Assembly (NCBI GenBank): GCA_037965595.1
Contig: CP150183.1
Span: forward strand, 3,720,001-3,784,000
Length of the DNA stretch: 64,000 nt
Source of the DNA: Alkalihalobacillus sp. FSL W8-0930
Lineage (GTDB): Bacteria; Bacillota; Bacilli; Bacillales; Bacillaceae_D
Reading direction: 5' to 3'
Shown piece after piece: positions 20,307-32,554 of the stretch. The notes under the pieces were generated by a model that saw only the letters and a program-made list of their open reading frames with translations, did not search any database and had not been told where the DNA came from. The position numbers were made by a program, and so were the translations under genes. Numbering within the stretch: position 1 is the stretch's first letter; every line of letters starts with the position of its first letter.

Positions 20307-20435
20307 TGACCAAATTATGTTAAATTACTAGTCACTCAGAGTGAAAAGAGATTAGGTCATTCTAATCATGGATTATTATTCCATATTAGTGGAAAATGAT
20401 AATACATGCTATAGATCGTAGAAAGGATGGTTAAT

Positions 20436-21755
20436 TTGGTACATAAAAAAACGATGGTAAATATGAGTCTTGCCACTCCATTCCTTCTAATACTATTTCT
20501 TTTTGCTTGTTCGTCGGAAGAATCAACAAGTGAACCGTTAGAGACAGCTCAAGCAGAAATAGAGAAAAATGAAGAAGTAGTAGAAGAAACAACTGAAGAG
20601 GTAATCGAGGAAGAAGAAAATGAAGGCTATCCATTTCCACCAAAAGCAGAGATCGTTTCTTCCTTTTCTGAAGCAGAGATCAAAACCTCAGATGACTATG
20701 ATAACCTAGTCGCACAAACGTTAAGACAGGACAATATGACTCCAAGAATTTTTTTAGGCGATGAAGAAGTCGTTGCAGCAGAAAGTTTTTTCATCTATCG
20801 ATATGATCTGAGTAATCAAGAAGAAATCTGGAGAATGCAAGACGGCATACACGATCTGGCGGAAGCACAGATTATTGATGGCACCTTATATTCATATAAT
20901 ACAAAAGGAGTCATCGCAACGGATCTTGATAGCGGTAAGGTGGTTAGAGACTACCCTTTTGAACTTGGTCATGAACCACGTCCACACTATTTTGATGACT
21001 ACCTTCTCCTTTACAATCATGAAGAACTAACCGCCTTTGACTTTCATACAGGAGAAGAGCTTTGGACAAACTCCCTACCCAGTGCTATAGATACAGCTAT
21101 CATAGAAAGTGACCAAGGATTTATTTACGAAAACGACCTTATATTATATATTCTCGATAAGGATACAGGTGAGGTCTTATTTGAACATGACCGCCCTTAT
21201 ACACTATCTGATAGCAAGAGCTTAAATCATTATCCAATTGTCCATGAAGACTCTATCTTTGTCGCTGATTACGCACTTGTTGATCGAGTGACGATTCTTA
21301 AAGAGTTAGATGCTAAGACAGGAGAATTACGTAACGAGGCCTCATTTGATGCTAGTCACTCTGGTATGCGTGAGCCTATGAAAACGGATACTGGCATACT
21401 AATGCCCACAGATATTGAACAATCAGGAGAACTCGCTTTCCTGAACTTTGATCTAGAAGAACAATGGAGAATCGACCATGATGGATTTGTTCTCGAAAGA
21501 TACCTATATCTAGATGGAAAAATCTATCTTGTCGCAGCCAAAGGGGAAATTCCGGCGGTAGGAGATTATCACCTCTTTGTTATAGATAGTGAATCAGGAG
21601 AAATTGAAGAAGCCATCGAACTTGGAAATGGGTTTAAAAACAAACAGCTTTATACGAATAATGGTAAAGTCTACGTGTATTTAAACGGTGATGCTGACAC
21701 TCGTACGTTTATTTATGACCACGAAGGAAATACATATCGTCCGTTTGCAGAATAA
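20436..21755 (+). CDS. Lipoprotein with PQQ-like beta-propeller repeats
   Basis: About 439 residues. A signal peptide ends in the lipobox LFLFACSS, so the mature protein is lipid-anchored at its cysteine. A very acidic linker (about 40-65) precedes WD/PQQ-like blades such as GVIATDLDSGKVVRD, LTAFDFHTGEELW and DLILYILDKDTGEVLFE. The TTG at 20436 sits 8 nt after GAAAGGA and is preferred over the ATG at 20427, which lies within that site. Beta-propellers of this sort are binding or scaffold proteins (BamB-like fold); the quinoprotein active site is not evident. It is a single gene with its own terminator. Confidence 0.8.
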   Translation: MVHKKTMVNMSLATPFLLILFLFACSSEESTSEPLETAQAEIEKNEEVVEETTEEVIEEEENEGYPFPPKAEIVSSFSEAEIKTSDDYDNLVAQTLRQDNMTPRIFLGDEEVVAAESFFIYRYDLSNQEEIWRMQDGIHDLAEAQIIDGTLYSYNTKGVIATDLDSGKVVRDYPFELGHEPRPHYFDDYLLLYNHEELTAFDFHTGEELWTNSLPSAIDTAIIESDQGFIYENDLILYILDKDTGEVLFEHDRPYTLSDSKSLNHYPIVHEDSIFVADYALVDRVTILKELDAKTGELRNEASFDASHSGMREPMKTDTGILMPTDIEQSGELAFLNFDLEEQWRIDHDGFVLERYLYLDGKIYLVAAKGEIPAVGDYHLFVIDSESGEIEEAIELGNGFKNKQLYTNNGKVYVYLNGDADTRTFIYDHEGNTYRPFAE

Positions 21756-21763
21756 TGTATATA

Positions 21764-21800
21764 AATCCCCTGGCCTAGTGGCTCAGGGGATTATTTTTTA
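21764..21800 (+). terminator. Bidirectional terminator between lipoprotein and aldo/keto reductase genes
   Basis: AATCCCCT (21764-21771) pairs with AGGGGATT (21785-21792), followed by ATTTTTTA. The 3' end overlaps the last codons of the convergent reductase gene. Confidence 0.75.
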
Positions 21801-22727
21801 TGGAATCATATTACCTGCTGCAGCATACAACTCATTCCACTCTTCGCGAGTTAATGGAATGGCTGATCCCTCAGCTGATTCCCTTAAGCGACCGGCATTC
21901 GTTGTACCAAGCACAACCTGGATATTGGCTGGGTGGCGTGTAACCCATGCAACAGCAATGGTAGTTGGAGTCACATCATATTTTCTGGCAAGACGATCTA
22001 GAACATCGTTTAGTTTCGGGAATCGCTCACGATCTCCTACGAATACGCCGTCAAAGAAACCAGTTTGGAATGGAGACCACGCTTGTAAGGTAATATCGTT
22101 TAAACGACAATACTCCAACGTACTACTATCTCTGTTCACAGCATTCTCCGTATTCATATTTAGCGATACCCCCGAATCGATGAGAGGAGTATGAGCTAAA
22201 CTGAATTGTACCTGATTCACAACAAGCTTCTGATTTAAGCTCTTCTGGAGGAGTTCAATTTGCATTGGGTTGTGGTTTGAAACACCAAAGTGACGAACTT
22301 TTCCAGTAGCGTGCAATTGATCAAAGGCTTCTGCCACTTCCTCTGGCTCCATCAATGGATCCGGACGGTGAAGCAGTAGAATATCTAAATACTCAGTCTG
22401 TAATCTCTGAAGGATTTTATCAACGGACGTTAAAATATGATCCTTGGAAAAATCGTAATATCCCGTAGCGCCGTGTCTGATCCCACATTTACTTTGAATA
22501 ATCATGTTTTCGCGTATACTCTTATCCATTGAGATAGCCTGAGCAAATTGTTCCTCACAGCTTCCTCCACCGTAAATATCAGCGTGATCAAAGAAATTGA
22601 TTCCAGCTTCTTGAGCTGTATGAATTAATGCTTCTGTTTCCTTTAAAGACAAGCTGTTAATTCGCATATTTCCCATAATAATGTTGGACACATTTAAATC
22701 GGTTCCTTTAATGTTAAATTGTTTCAA
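21798..22727 (-). CDS. Aldo/keto reductase
   Basis: A 309-residue NADPH-dependent oxidoreductase with the (alpha/beta)8 fold. Catalytic residues are visible: Asp and Tyr in FFDHADIYGGG, Lys in IIQSKCGIR, and His in LLHRPDPL. The C-terminal cofactor motif region is VLGTTNAGRLRES. It resembles the YdhF subgroup. The start is a TTG at 22727 with AGGAGG 8 nt upstream. It stands alone upstream of ohrR on the same strand, with about 70 bp between, so co-transcription with ohrR is possible. The physiological substrate is unknown. Confidence 0.9.
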   Translation of the reverse strand: MKQFNIKGTDLNVSNIIMGNMRINSLSLKETEALIHTAQEAGINFFDHADIYGGGSCEEQFAQAISMDKSIRENMIIQSKCGIRHGATGYYDFSKDHILTSVDKILQRLQTEYLDILLLHRPDPLMEPEEVAEAFDQLHATGKVRHFGVSNHNPMQIELLQKSLNQKLVVNQVQFSLAHTPLIDSGVSLNMNTENAVNRDSSTLEYCRLNDITLQAWSPFQTGFFDGVFVGDRERFPKLNDVLDRLARKYDVTPTTIAVAWVTRHPANIQVVLGTTNAGRLRESAEGSAIPLTREEWNELYAAAGNMIP

Positions 22728-22800
22728 CCTAAAGCCCTCCTAGTCATCGTGTCGTACTCAATAATAGCTTACTAAATTGATCAGCCGCTGTATACTTTTT

Positions 22801-23235
22801 CTATTTCTTCTTCATTTGCTTGAGAAAGATAGTAAGAAGCTCGTCTAGCTTTTTATAATCCTCTAAGTCTAATGAGAGATTTCCCACTAACTGTGAAGGG
22901 ATACATTCAGCCTTCTCCTTTAGTGCTACTCCCTTTTCCGTAAGCTCAATGATAACACTCCGCTCATCTTCTACTGAGCGCTTACGGGTAAGAAGGCCGT
23001 GTGTCTCCATGCGCTTTAACATAGGAGTTAACGTACCAGAGTCTAAAGATAGCTTCTCGCCTAACTCTTTTACTGTACTTGTATTCTTCTCCCATAGAAC
23101 TAATAAAACAAGATATTGTGAATAGGTGACATCCAGTTCACCTAATAATGTGCGATACATTTTCATGATTTCTTTCTCTGCTGTATACATCTTAAAGCAG
23201 ATTTGATTCTCTAGTTTTAGTGCCTCGTTATCCAT
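22801..23235 (-). CDS. ohrR: Organic hydroperoxide-sensing MarR-family repressor
   Basis: A 144-residue MarR-family protein. The reactive cysteine lies in KLENQICFKMY (Cys13), matching the sensing Cys15 of Bacillus subtilis OhrR, and LDSGTLTPMLKRM is the recognition helix. A second cysteine, Cys111 in KEKAECIPSQ, is at a position where B. subtilis has Asp. The ATG at 23235 follows AAAGGAG; upstream in-frame codons belong to the operator region. When oxidised by lipid or organic peroxides it should release DNA and derepress the divergent ohr gene. The adjacent long inverted repeat is the likely operator. Confidence 0.92.
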   Translation of the reverse strand: MDNEALKLENQICFKMYTAEKEIMKMYRTLLGELDVTYSQYLVLLVLWEKNTSTVKELGEKLSLDSGTLTPMLKRMETHGLLTRKRSVEDERSVIIELTEKGVALKEKAECIPSQLVGNLSLDLEDYKKLDELLTIFLKQMKKK

Positions 23236-23298
23236 TAACGACACTCCTTTCTGCTTCTTTCTATCATACACAATAGTAAGATTAAACACCAAAATTAA

Positions 23299-23374
23299 AT
23301 TGTGCAAAACTTAATTGTTGACTATATAATTTTAATACGTTACGATGGTTTCAAGCAATTAAGTTTTGCACAAT
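23299..23374 (+). promoter_or_regulatory. ohrR-ohr intergenic operator pair and ohr promoter
   Basis: ATTGTGCAAAACTTAATTG (23299-23317) is repeated as an exact inverted copy at 23356-23374, 19 of 19 bases. Between them lies the ohr promoter: TTGACT (23318-23323), 17 bp, TACGAT (23341-23346). The left arm abuts the -35 box and the right arm covers the region just after the start site. OhrR is the obvious candidate ligand. Confidence 0.8.
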
Positions 23375-23395
23375 ACAAATCAGGAGGTTTTCAAC

Positions 23396-23818
23396 ATGAA
23401 ATCATTGTATACAGCAAAAGCAACAGCAGAAGGCGGACGTCAAGGAAAAGTAACAAGCAGCGACGGTACACTAGATTTAACTCTAACAATGCCTAAATCA
23501 CTTGGCGGTCAAGAAAAAGAAGGCGCAACAAATCCAGAACAACTATTTGCAGCAGGCTACTCTGCATGCTTCGATAGCGCACTAGCAGCCGTGGCAAGAC
23601 AATCTAAGAAACGTATTGAATCAAAAGTGACTTCTGAAGTTTCAATTGGCCAAGATCCAGAAGGTGGCTTTAAACTAGCGGTTGTCTTAACTGTTGCAGT
23701 GAACGGCGTATCTCTTGAAGAAGCAGAAGAACTAGTTGAGCAAGCACACAGCTTCTGTCCATATTCAAAAGCAACAAAAGGCAATATCGATGTGGAGCTA
23801 AGCACATCCGTATACTAA
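23396..23818 (+). CDS. ohr: Organic hydroperoxide resistance protein (thiol peroxidase)
   Basis: A 140-residue Ohr/OsmC-family peroxidase that detoxifies organic and fatty-acid hydroperoxides with lipoyl or other dithiol reductants. Both redox cysteines are present, in GYSACFDSAL (Cys58) and HSFCPYSKAT, and the N-terminal MKSLYTAKATAEGGRQG is typical. CAGGAGG lies 8 nt before the ATG. It is divergent from ohrR and transcribed from a promoter flanked by a perfect inverted repeat, so it should be peroxide-inducible. A dispersed repeat follows its stop. Confidence 0.96.
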   Translation: MKSLYTAKATAEGGRQGKVTSSDGTLDLTLTMPKSLGGQEKEGATNPEQLFAAGYSACFDSALAAVARQSKKRIESKVTSEVSIGQDPEGGFKLAVVLTVAVNGVSLEEAEELVEQAHSFCPYSKATKGNIDVELSTSVY

Positions 23819-23844
23819 GCCGAACATCGTTTAAATAGAGTGGA

Positions 23845-24120
23845 AAAGAGACTGAGAAAAAACTTAAATTAACTAGAAAATGGCGAATGATTCTAAGATA
23901 AAATCATTCGCTATTAGTGTTTTCTTCGTATTTTTTAGACAAGCGGAGGGAGAACCCGAGACTCCTACGGAACAGAACGTGGTGAAGACACTGTAGCGGC
24001 GCCCTTTCCGCGAAAGGGGCTGAGGCCGTTCCCGTGGAAAGCGAGGGATTCTCCTGTAGCGGATAGATTGCTATGTTCGTGTTTTGCTAACACATTCATA
24101 TAATGGCTCAGACTTTTTTT
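23845..24120 (-). repeat. Dispersed intergenic repeat, copy 3 (inverted orientation)
   Basis: About 276 bp, in the opposite orientation to copies 1, 2 and 4. Read on the minus strand it contains CCGCTACAGGAGAATCCCTC, AACGGCCTCAGCCCC and CGCTACAGTGTCTTCACCAC, the same core as the others. The ends are diverged (GTCTGAGCCATTA and a GACTGAGAAAA partner) rather than GGGACATAAC. The stem 23879-23892/23902-23915 keeps pairing through a G-T wobble. It lies between the convergent ohr and GH1 gene ends and touches the latter's stop codon. Confidence 0.8.
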
Positions 24121-24121
24121 C

Positions 24122-25561
<1,440 letters not shown>

Positions 25562-25617
25562 CTAAACTCCCTTTCTCGTTATGAAGAGGACCGGCACTCA
25601 CCGATCCCCTACCATCA

Positions 25618-27660
<2,043 letters not shown>

Positions 27661-27679
27661 TAATAAAGAGATATATAAT

Positions 27680-28543
27680 TTATGATTCCATTGTTTGATC
27701 CGTTTGACGTTTGGTTACCCGATGAGTATGAAGAATCAAATACGTTTCTTCATCTTTAGAGATGTCCCAGTTCAAACTTTTGTTAAGATAGGCTTTAATT
27801 TTTTGCGTACATTCAAATGCTTCTGGATACTTTATCTTAATTTGATCATATAAGAAGTAATCTTCATCACTTGAATACTCTTCCTCCATTCGTGAATAAC
27901 GAACGGCAAAGAAACGAAGATGTGTAATGAATCGCTCATAATTAATCGAATTCTCATCTAATTCCATTTCATAATGGTACTTCACAATGTTTAATACGTC
28001 GTTAACGAGTTCGGTTACCTGAACAGCCATCTCTAAGTTTCCACCTGACATAGCGCTGTTCACAAGATGTAGCGCAATGGATGCTGCTTCATCTTCAGGA
28101 AAATCAACTCCCGTATCTCGTTTTATAATCTCAAGCGCCTTAAGAGCTACTTGATATTCAGACTTATAATACTTACGAATTTCCCATAAAAGCGGGTTCT
28201 TCAATTGAATGTTTTCTTTGTGTCTCCTGATTGCGAAGGCAATATGATCGGTTAAGGCGACATAGAGATAATCATCTAACGTATAGGATAACTGTGACCT
28301 TGCATGATCTAAGATCCTAGCCGCTATCACTAGGTATAGCTCCGATGTCTCCCTTAAAAGGGTAGCAAGCTTATCAGAGACCCCATCCTTTTCAAGAATA
28401 AATGTCTTTTCAATCTTTGCTGGATCAATGCTGTCACCTGTTTTCTTCTGAAAAGCCAGACCTCTACCCATGACGACTTGCTCTTGTCCATTATCATTAA
28501 ATGCAATAACCACGTTATGATTTAGTACCTTTTCGATTTTCAA
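27680..28543 (-). CDS. licT: LicT/BglG-type transcriptional antiterminator
   Basis: About 287 residues. An RNA-binding CAT domain (1-55; KIEKVLNHNVVIAF and MGRGLAFQKKTG) is followed by two PRD domains (about 70-170 and 175-280) carrying the regulatory histidines, including ALTDHIAFAIRRH and ILHTHRVT. It binds RAT RNA and prevents termination when the matching beta-glucoside is present. The start is taken as the TTG at 28543, giving LKIEKVLN, which aligns with the MKIAKVIN start of B. subtilis LicT; GAGGTG is 6 nt upstream. An ATG at 28570 is possible but less well placed. It is the first gene of licT-bglP-bglH. Confidence 0.93.
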   Translation of the reverse strand: MKIEKVLNHNVVIAFNDNGQEQVVMGRGLAFQKKTGDSIDPAKIEKTFILEKDGVSDKLATLLRETSELYLVIAARILDHARSQLSYTLDDYLYVALTDHIAFAIRRHKENIQLKNPLLWEIRKYYKSEYQVALKALEIIKRDTGVDFPEDEAASIALHLVNSAMSGGNLEMAVQVTELVNDVLNIVKYHYEMELDENSINYERFITHLRFFAVRYSRMEEEYSSDEDYFLYDQIKIKYPEAFECTQKIKAYLNKSLNWDISKDEETYLILHTHRVTKRQTDQTMES

Positions 28544-28596
28544 CCGCTTCACCTCGTTCGACTCACCCATTCATGTAAGAAAGCGATTGTTCAAAA

Positions 28597-28680
28597 AAAA
28601 CCTAACACTAATACGCACGGATCCCATGGTGAGCCCCACATAAAAGAAGTTAGGTTTTGCCTGCCGAACAGTAACAATCC
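28597..28680 (-). promoter_or_regulatory. LicT RAT antiterminator and terminator in the licT leader
   Basis: On the minus strand GGATTGTTACTG-N4-GCAGGCAAAACC (28680-28653) matches the classical BglG/LicT RAT almost perfectly. Its last bases begin the terminator stem AACCTAAC (28656-28649), which pairs with 28606-28599 and is followed by a run of T. This makes licT positively autoregulated by its own product. Confidence 0.92.
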
Positions 28681-28692
28681 AAGTTATTGGTT

Positions 28693-28738
28693 TGTAATCG
28701 CTTACCTATTTTTATCATAAACAAATATATACTGTCAA
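28693..28738 (-). promoter_or_regulatory. Promoter and CcpA cre site of the licT operon
   Basis: On the minus strand a consensus -35 TTGACA (28738-28733) is followed after about 18 bp by a weak -10 TAAAAA. The cre-like sequence GGTAAGCGATTACA (28706-28693) lies just downstream of the start region, matching the CcpA consensus at all but one key position. Carbon catabolite repression of the operon is expected. Confidence 0.7.
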
Positions 28739-28751
28739 GAGCGTTTTTCGA

Positions 28752-28781
28752 CAAAAAAACTGGTTGAGTAAAATCAACCAG
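28752..28781 (-). terminator. Terminator overlapping the mqo stop codon
   Basis: On the minus strand CTGGTTGA (28781-28774) pairs with TCAACCAG (28767-28760), followed by TTTTTTT. The stop codon of mqo is part of the upstream arm. Confidence 0.8.
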
Positions 28782-30297
28782 CTTGATGATTTGTATGAGA
28801 CCCCTTTGCTTTATTAGGGTCATTTAACTCCAATACTTCCGCCGTCGAAGCATGAACATGATCAAGAAGTTCTTGGTTGTTCATCAATAATTGTCCGTAG
28901 GACGGAACCATTTCCTTGATCTTTCCTTCCCATTCTTTCATATGAGTAGGGAAACAGCGTTTAATGACATCGAGCATGACATGGACAGCTGTTGATGCGC
29001 CTGGCGATGCTCCCAGTAATGCAGCGATTGAACCATCTTCCGCACTAATAACTTCTGTACCAAATTGAAGTGTTCCTTTTCCGCCTGCTTCCGTATCCTT
29101 AATAACCTGAACACGTTGACCGGCAATAACAAGATCCCAATCTTCTGTCTTGGCATTCGGAATAAAGTCACGCAAGTCCTTCATACGTTGCTCTTTAGAA
29201 AGCATCACTTGTTGAATCAAATATTTTGTCAGTGACATATTCTTTGCTCCTGCAGCAAGCATCGTCACTAAGTTATCCGCTTTCACAGATGTAAAGAGGT
29301 CTAACACGGATCCATGCTTTAAGAACTTCGGCGAAAATCCAGCAAACGGTCCAAACAAAAGCATTTTTTGATTATTAATAAAGCGTGTATCAAGGTGAGG
29401 TACAGACATCGGCGGTGCACCGACTTTCGCCTTACCGTACACCTTTGCGTGATGCTGATTGACAACTTCAGGGTTGTTACAGGCCATAAAGATACCACTA
29501 ACCGGGAATCCACCGATGTGTCTCCCCTCTGGAATGCCTGACTTTTGAAGAAGGTGCAGACTTCCACCTCCTCCGCCAATGAACACAAACTTCGCTTTGT
29601 GAACTGCCGTTGTACCGCTTTCAAGATTACGTACCTTTACTTCCCACAACCCATCATTTGTGCGTGTTAAGTCGGTTACGGTATGTTGGTAATGCATATC
29701 TACACCTAAAGACTCTAGATGATCAAACATCTTGTGCGTTAACGAGCCAAAATTCACATCCGTACCCGTATCAATCTTTGTTGCTGCGATGTGATCCTCT
29801 TGGAGACGACCGTTCATCATTAGTGGGATCCATTCCATCAATTTCTCTGGATCCTCTGTAAATTCCATACCTTTAAAGAGAGGGTTGTCTGAAAGCGCTT
29901 TAAAACGTTTTTTAAGAAACTCGATATTGGCTTGCCCTTGTACCATACTCATATGTGGTAGAGATTTAATGAACTCCTGCGGGTTTTGTATTCTGCGTTG
30001 GCTAACCAAATAAGACCAAAACTGCATAGAGACTTGAAACTGTTCATTAATGTTAATTGCCTTGCTAATATCCATCGTACCATCGGGTTTTTCTGATGTG
30101 TAATTTAATTCACATAAGGCCGCATGACCTGTCCCCGCGTTATTCCATTCATTCGAACTTTCTTCACCTGCATTTGATAGCTTTTCAAAAACTGTCATCT
30201 TCCAGTTCGGTGCTAATTCCTTTAACAGTGCGCCCAACGTTGAGCTCATAATGCCAGCACCAATCAATATAACGTCCGTACTTTGTGTGTTCGTCAT
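28774..30297 (-). CDS. mqo: Malate:quinone oxidoreductase
   Basis: A 507-residue FAD enzyme at the inner face of the membrane that oxidises malate to oxaloacetate and passes electrons to quinone. The N-terminal dinucleotide motif is [17 protein letters not shown], followed by [31 protein letters not shown], which is diagnostic of Mqo; a C-terminal block contains [18 protein letters not shown]. Length fits the family (about 490-550). It is a single gene with its own hairpin terminator. About 240 bp separate it from the Crp/Fnr gene upstream, with no further feature that I can identify. Confidence 0.96.
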   Translation of the reverse strand: MTNTQSTDVILIGAGIMSSTLGALLKELAPNWKMTVFEKLSNAGEESSNEWNNAGTGHAALCELNYTSEKPDGTMDISKAININEQFQVSMQFWSYLVSQRRIQNPQEFIKSLPHMSMVQGQANIEFLKKRFKALSDNPLFKGMEFTEDPEKLMEWIPLMMNGRLQEDHIAATKIDTGTDVNFGSLTHKMFDHLESLGVDMHYQHTVTDLTRTNDGLWEVKVRNLESGTTAVHKAKFVFIGGGGGSLHLLQKSGIPEGRHIGGFPVSGIFMACNNPEVVNQHHAKVYGKAKVGAPPMSVPHLDTRFINNQKMLLFGPFAGFSPKFLKHGSVLDLFTSVKADNLVTMLAAGAKNMSLTKYLIQQVMLSKEQRMKDLRDFIPNAKTEDWDLVIAGQRVQVIKDTEAGGKGTLQFGTEVISAEDGSIAALLGASPGASTAVHVMLDVIKRCFPTHMKEWEGKIKEMVPSYGQLLMNNQELLDHVHASTAEVLELNDPNKAKGSHTNHQAG

Positions 30298-30538
30298 ATA
30301 TTTTCAGTCCTTATACGTTAAGATTCGAAGAAAAATTTGAAATTGTACTTTTCTTATTGTACCACTTTCAGGACCAATTTAAAATATCACCCGCTTTTTT
30401 ACATAAAATATCGTGGAAAATATAGGTATATTAGTATAACATCTCATGATTATCTTAGGCTCATTACTTACTATATGTATTTCTATACAGACTTGTTATT
30501 CATGTAGATTGAAATTGGTTTACTTTGATATCCCCCAT

Positions 30539-31204
30539 TCATCTTAATCCTTTGGCAAGTGACCGTAATGCTTCTAAGTTATGAATGTTATATGCTTTAC
30601 CTGCTTTACTCAGGTACCCCTTTTCACAGAATAACTGAAGCACATGTAATAAATGCCTATACGAAACGCCAAGATAATCACAAACCGTCACATGTTTTTC
30701 TCGGTATATGCCTTGATCAGCCAATTCTAAAATAAAGTGTGCGAGACGATTCTCAAGTGGAAAGGCCTGGCTTTGAGAAGACTTCGTCGACATAAAGGTT
30801 GCCTTTTTACTTAAAAAGATTGCTAGCTCCCGTAGAAACACCACATCCTCCAACAGGTTCGTTCTACAAGTCACAAGTGGGATAGCAAAGCACACTGTTC
30901 TTGTCGCAACCTGAATCCCTTTAGAATAATAATTCTCATGCAGCAGCTCCATTTCCCCGATATAATCGCCTGGGTTCACAAAATTAATGAGTGAAACCTT
31001 ACCATTCAAATGCGTTGTATAAATCTTCGCCTTGCCCTCTACCATATAAAAGAGTGCATCCGGTTTTGTGCCCTCGCGAACAATCCACTCGTTTCGCTGA
31101 AATTCATGAACAGTCATGTATTCATGTACCGGAAAAGAAAATCGATGCGCAATGGAATGTTCTTTTATATATTGATTCATTTTTTCTGTTGTCACCTTAG
31201 TCAT
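30539..31204 (-). CDS. Crp/Fnr-family transcriptional regulator (YeiL-like)
   Basis: About 221 residues, with an N-terminal cyclic-nucleotide-binding-like jelly roll (about 20-130; HLNGKVSLINFVNPGDYIGEMELL) and a C-terminal helix-turn-helix (about 165-215; VTVCDYLGVSYRHLLHVLQLF). The ATG at 31204 has GAGGTG 6 nt upstream; a longer reading from 31309 would run into the divergent gene's start and is rejected. The overall build resembles YeiL. It has several cysteines but no Fnr-type cluster spacing at the N-terminus. It probably controls the divergent MFS gene that begins 79 bp away. Confidence 0.83.
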   Translation of the reverse strand: MTKVTTEKMNQYIKEHSIAHRFSFPVHEYMTVHEFQRNEWIVREGTKPDALFYMVEGKAKIYTTHLNGKVSLINFVNPGDYIGEMELLHENYYSKGIQVATRTVCFAIPLVTCRTNLLEDVVFLRELAIFLSKKATFMSTKSSQSQAFPLENRLAHFILELADQGIYREKHVTVCDYLGVSYRHLLHVLQLFCEKGYLSKAGKAYNIHNLEALRSLAKGLR

Positions 31205-31283
31205 CTTACACCTCAAATATGAGAAATCTCCTATTTCTAACCTTCCATAACATGATACCATGCATAAGAATGGAGGATGCATC

Positions 31284-32435
31284 ATGAATACACATCGCTG
31301 GATGAGCACGCAGTTTTTTAGTTTCTTTGTTACATGGGGAATATTCCTGCCTTTTTGGACAGGTTGGTTAGTCTATTCAAAAAATCTTTCTATAACGGAT
31401 GCAAGCTTAATCATGAGTATGGGACTAGTGGCACGCGGACTTTCTACACTTTTTGCCTTTCCTTACTTATCTGGATGCTTCAGTAATAAGGTTGTTTTAA
31501 AGGGAGCCGCTATTGGAACGTTGATTTCAGTCCTTTGCTATATCCCGTCTCAAACCTTTACTAGTTTACTTCTCGTTACGATTTTCTTTCACTTTTTTTA
31601 TCCACCACTCATGCCTATATTGGATACAGCAGCAAGCCGACTCGTGCAGCATAAACAATTAGAGCATTATGGCAAAACGCGTCAGTGGGGATCAATCGGT
31701 TTTGTGAGTGTAGGGATCGTTCTTTCTCTTTTTATAACAGCATATAGCGAGGACGTTATTTATTACGCTTTCCTACTTGGCATTTCTGTTCTAGTATTCT
31801 TAGCTTTTCAAAAAGCACCATTGGTTTTGTCAGAAAAACCTGTCAAAAACCCAGCAGTGACGGGCGGTTTCATGAAAATGTTTCATATGAAACATTTTTG
31901 GCTTGTTCTATTAATTGTTGTTTTACTGCAGGCAGCTCATGCATCTTACTATAATTATGGATACATTTACTTACAGGACATTGGGGCACCTGATTACTTG
32001 ATTGGCGTCATTATTAACATTGCGGTCATGGCTGAAATTATCTTTTTCTCCACGGCAGATAGAGGGTTTAAACGATTCTCCATTGGATCTCTACTTGCAC
32101 TTGCTGCATTTGGATCCTCGCTTCGGTGGCTGTTAGTCTTTGCGTTTCCAAGTGTAATTGTTTTTTCCTTTGCCCAAATTCTTCATGCATGCTCGTTTGC
32201 CATGGCTCATTACGCATTTATGCAATACTTGATCCGATATATCCCTCAGCATCAAATCCCAAAAGTACAAGGCCTGTACTCAGCGCTTGCACTGAGTTGG
32301 AGCACCGCTGTCTTCACATTATTCGGCGGGTACCTTTATGAGATTAAACCTGGATATGCTTTCTTAGGAATGGTGGTTTCAACGCTACCTGCTTTGCTTC
32401 TGGCATTAAGATATCGGATGGTTGAGGATAAGTGA
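31284..32435 (+). CDS. MFS transporter, MFS_1-like (HcaT/phenylpropionate permease type)
   Basis: A 383-residue membrane protein with 12 predicted helices. The blocks MSMGLVARGLSTL, PILDTAASRLV and YGKTRQWGSIGFV belong to the MFS_1-like group that includes HcaT and nucleoside-type permeases. GGAGG precedes the ATG at 31284; the upstream in-frame ATG at 31260 has no ribosome site. It is divergent from a Crp/Fnr regulator and followed after 6 bp by a short dispersed repeat. Substrate cannot be inferred; aromatic acids or sugars are possible. Confidence 0.85.
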   Translation: MNTHRWMSTQFFSFFVTWGIFLPFWTGWLVYSKNLSITDASLIMSMGLVARGLSTLFAFPYLSGCFSNKVVLKGAAIGTLISVLCYIPSQTFTSLLLVTIFFHFFYPPLMPILDTAASRLVQHKQLEHYGKTRQWGSIGFVSVGIVLSLFITAYSEDVIYYAFLLGISVLVFLAFQKAPLVLSEKPVKNPAVTGGFMKMFHMKHFWLVLLIVVLLQAAHASYYNYGYIYLQDIGAPDYLIGVIINIAVMAEIIFFSTADRGFKRFSIGSLLALAAFGSSLRWLLVFAFPSVIVFSFAQILHACSFAMAHYAFMQYLIRYIPQHQIPKVQGLYSALALSWSTAVFTLFGGYLYEIKPGYAFLGMVVSTLPALLLALRYRMVEDK

Positions 32436-32441
32436 TAACAT

Positions 32442-32554
32442 GAGGCTGGGACATAACATTAATGTAGTGAGTAAAACAAGAACACAGCAAATAATTCGCT
32501 ACAGGAGAATCATTTACCATTTTCTCGTTGATTTTTAGTTATGTCCCGGCTTCT
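32442..32554 (+). repeat. Dispersed intergenic repeat, copy 4 (internally deleted)
   Basis: 113 bp with well-kept inverted ends GGCTGGGACATAAC and GTTATGTCCCGGC. It keeps the left part (CGCTACAGGAGAATC) of the family but lacks the core and the hairpin found in copies 1-3. It fills the space between two convergent genes, beginning 6 bp after one stop and overlapping the other. It looks like a miniature derivative created by internal deletion. Confidence 0.8.
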
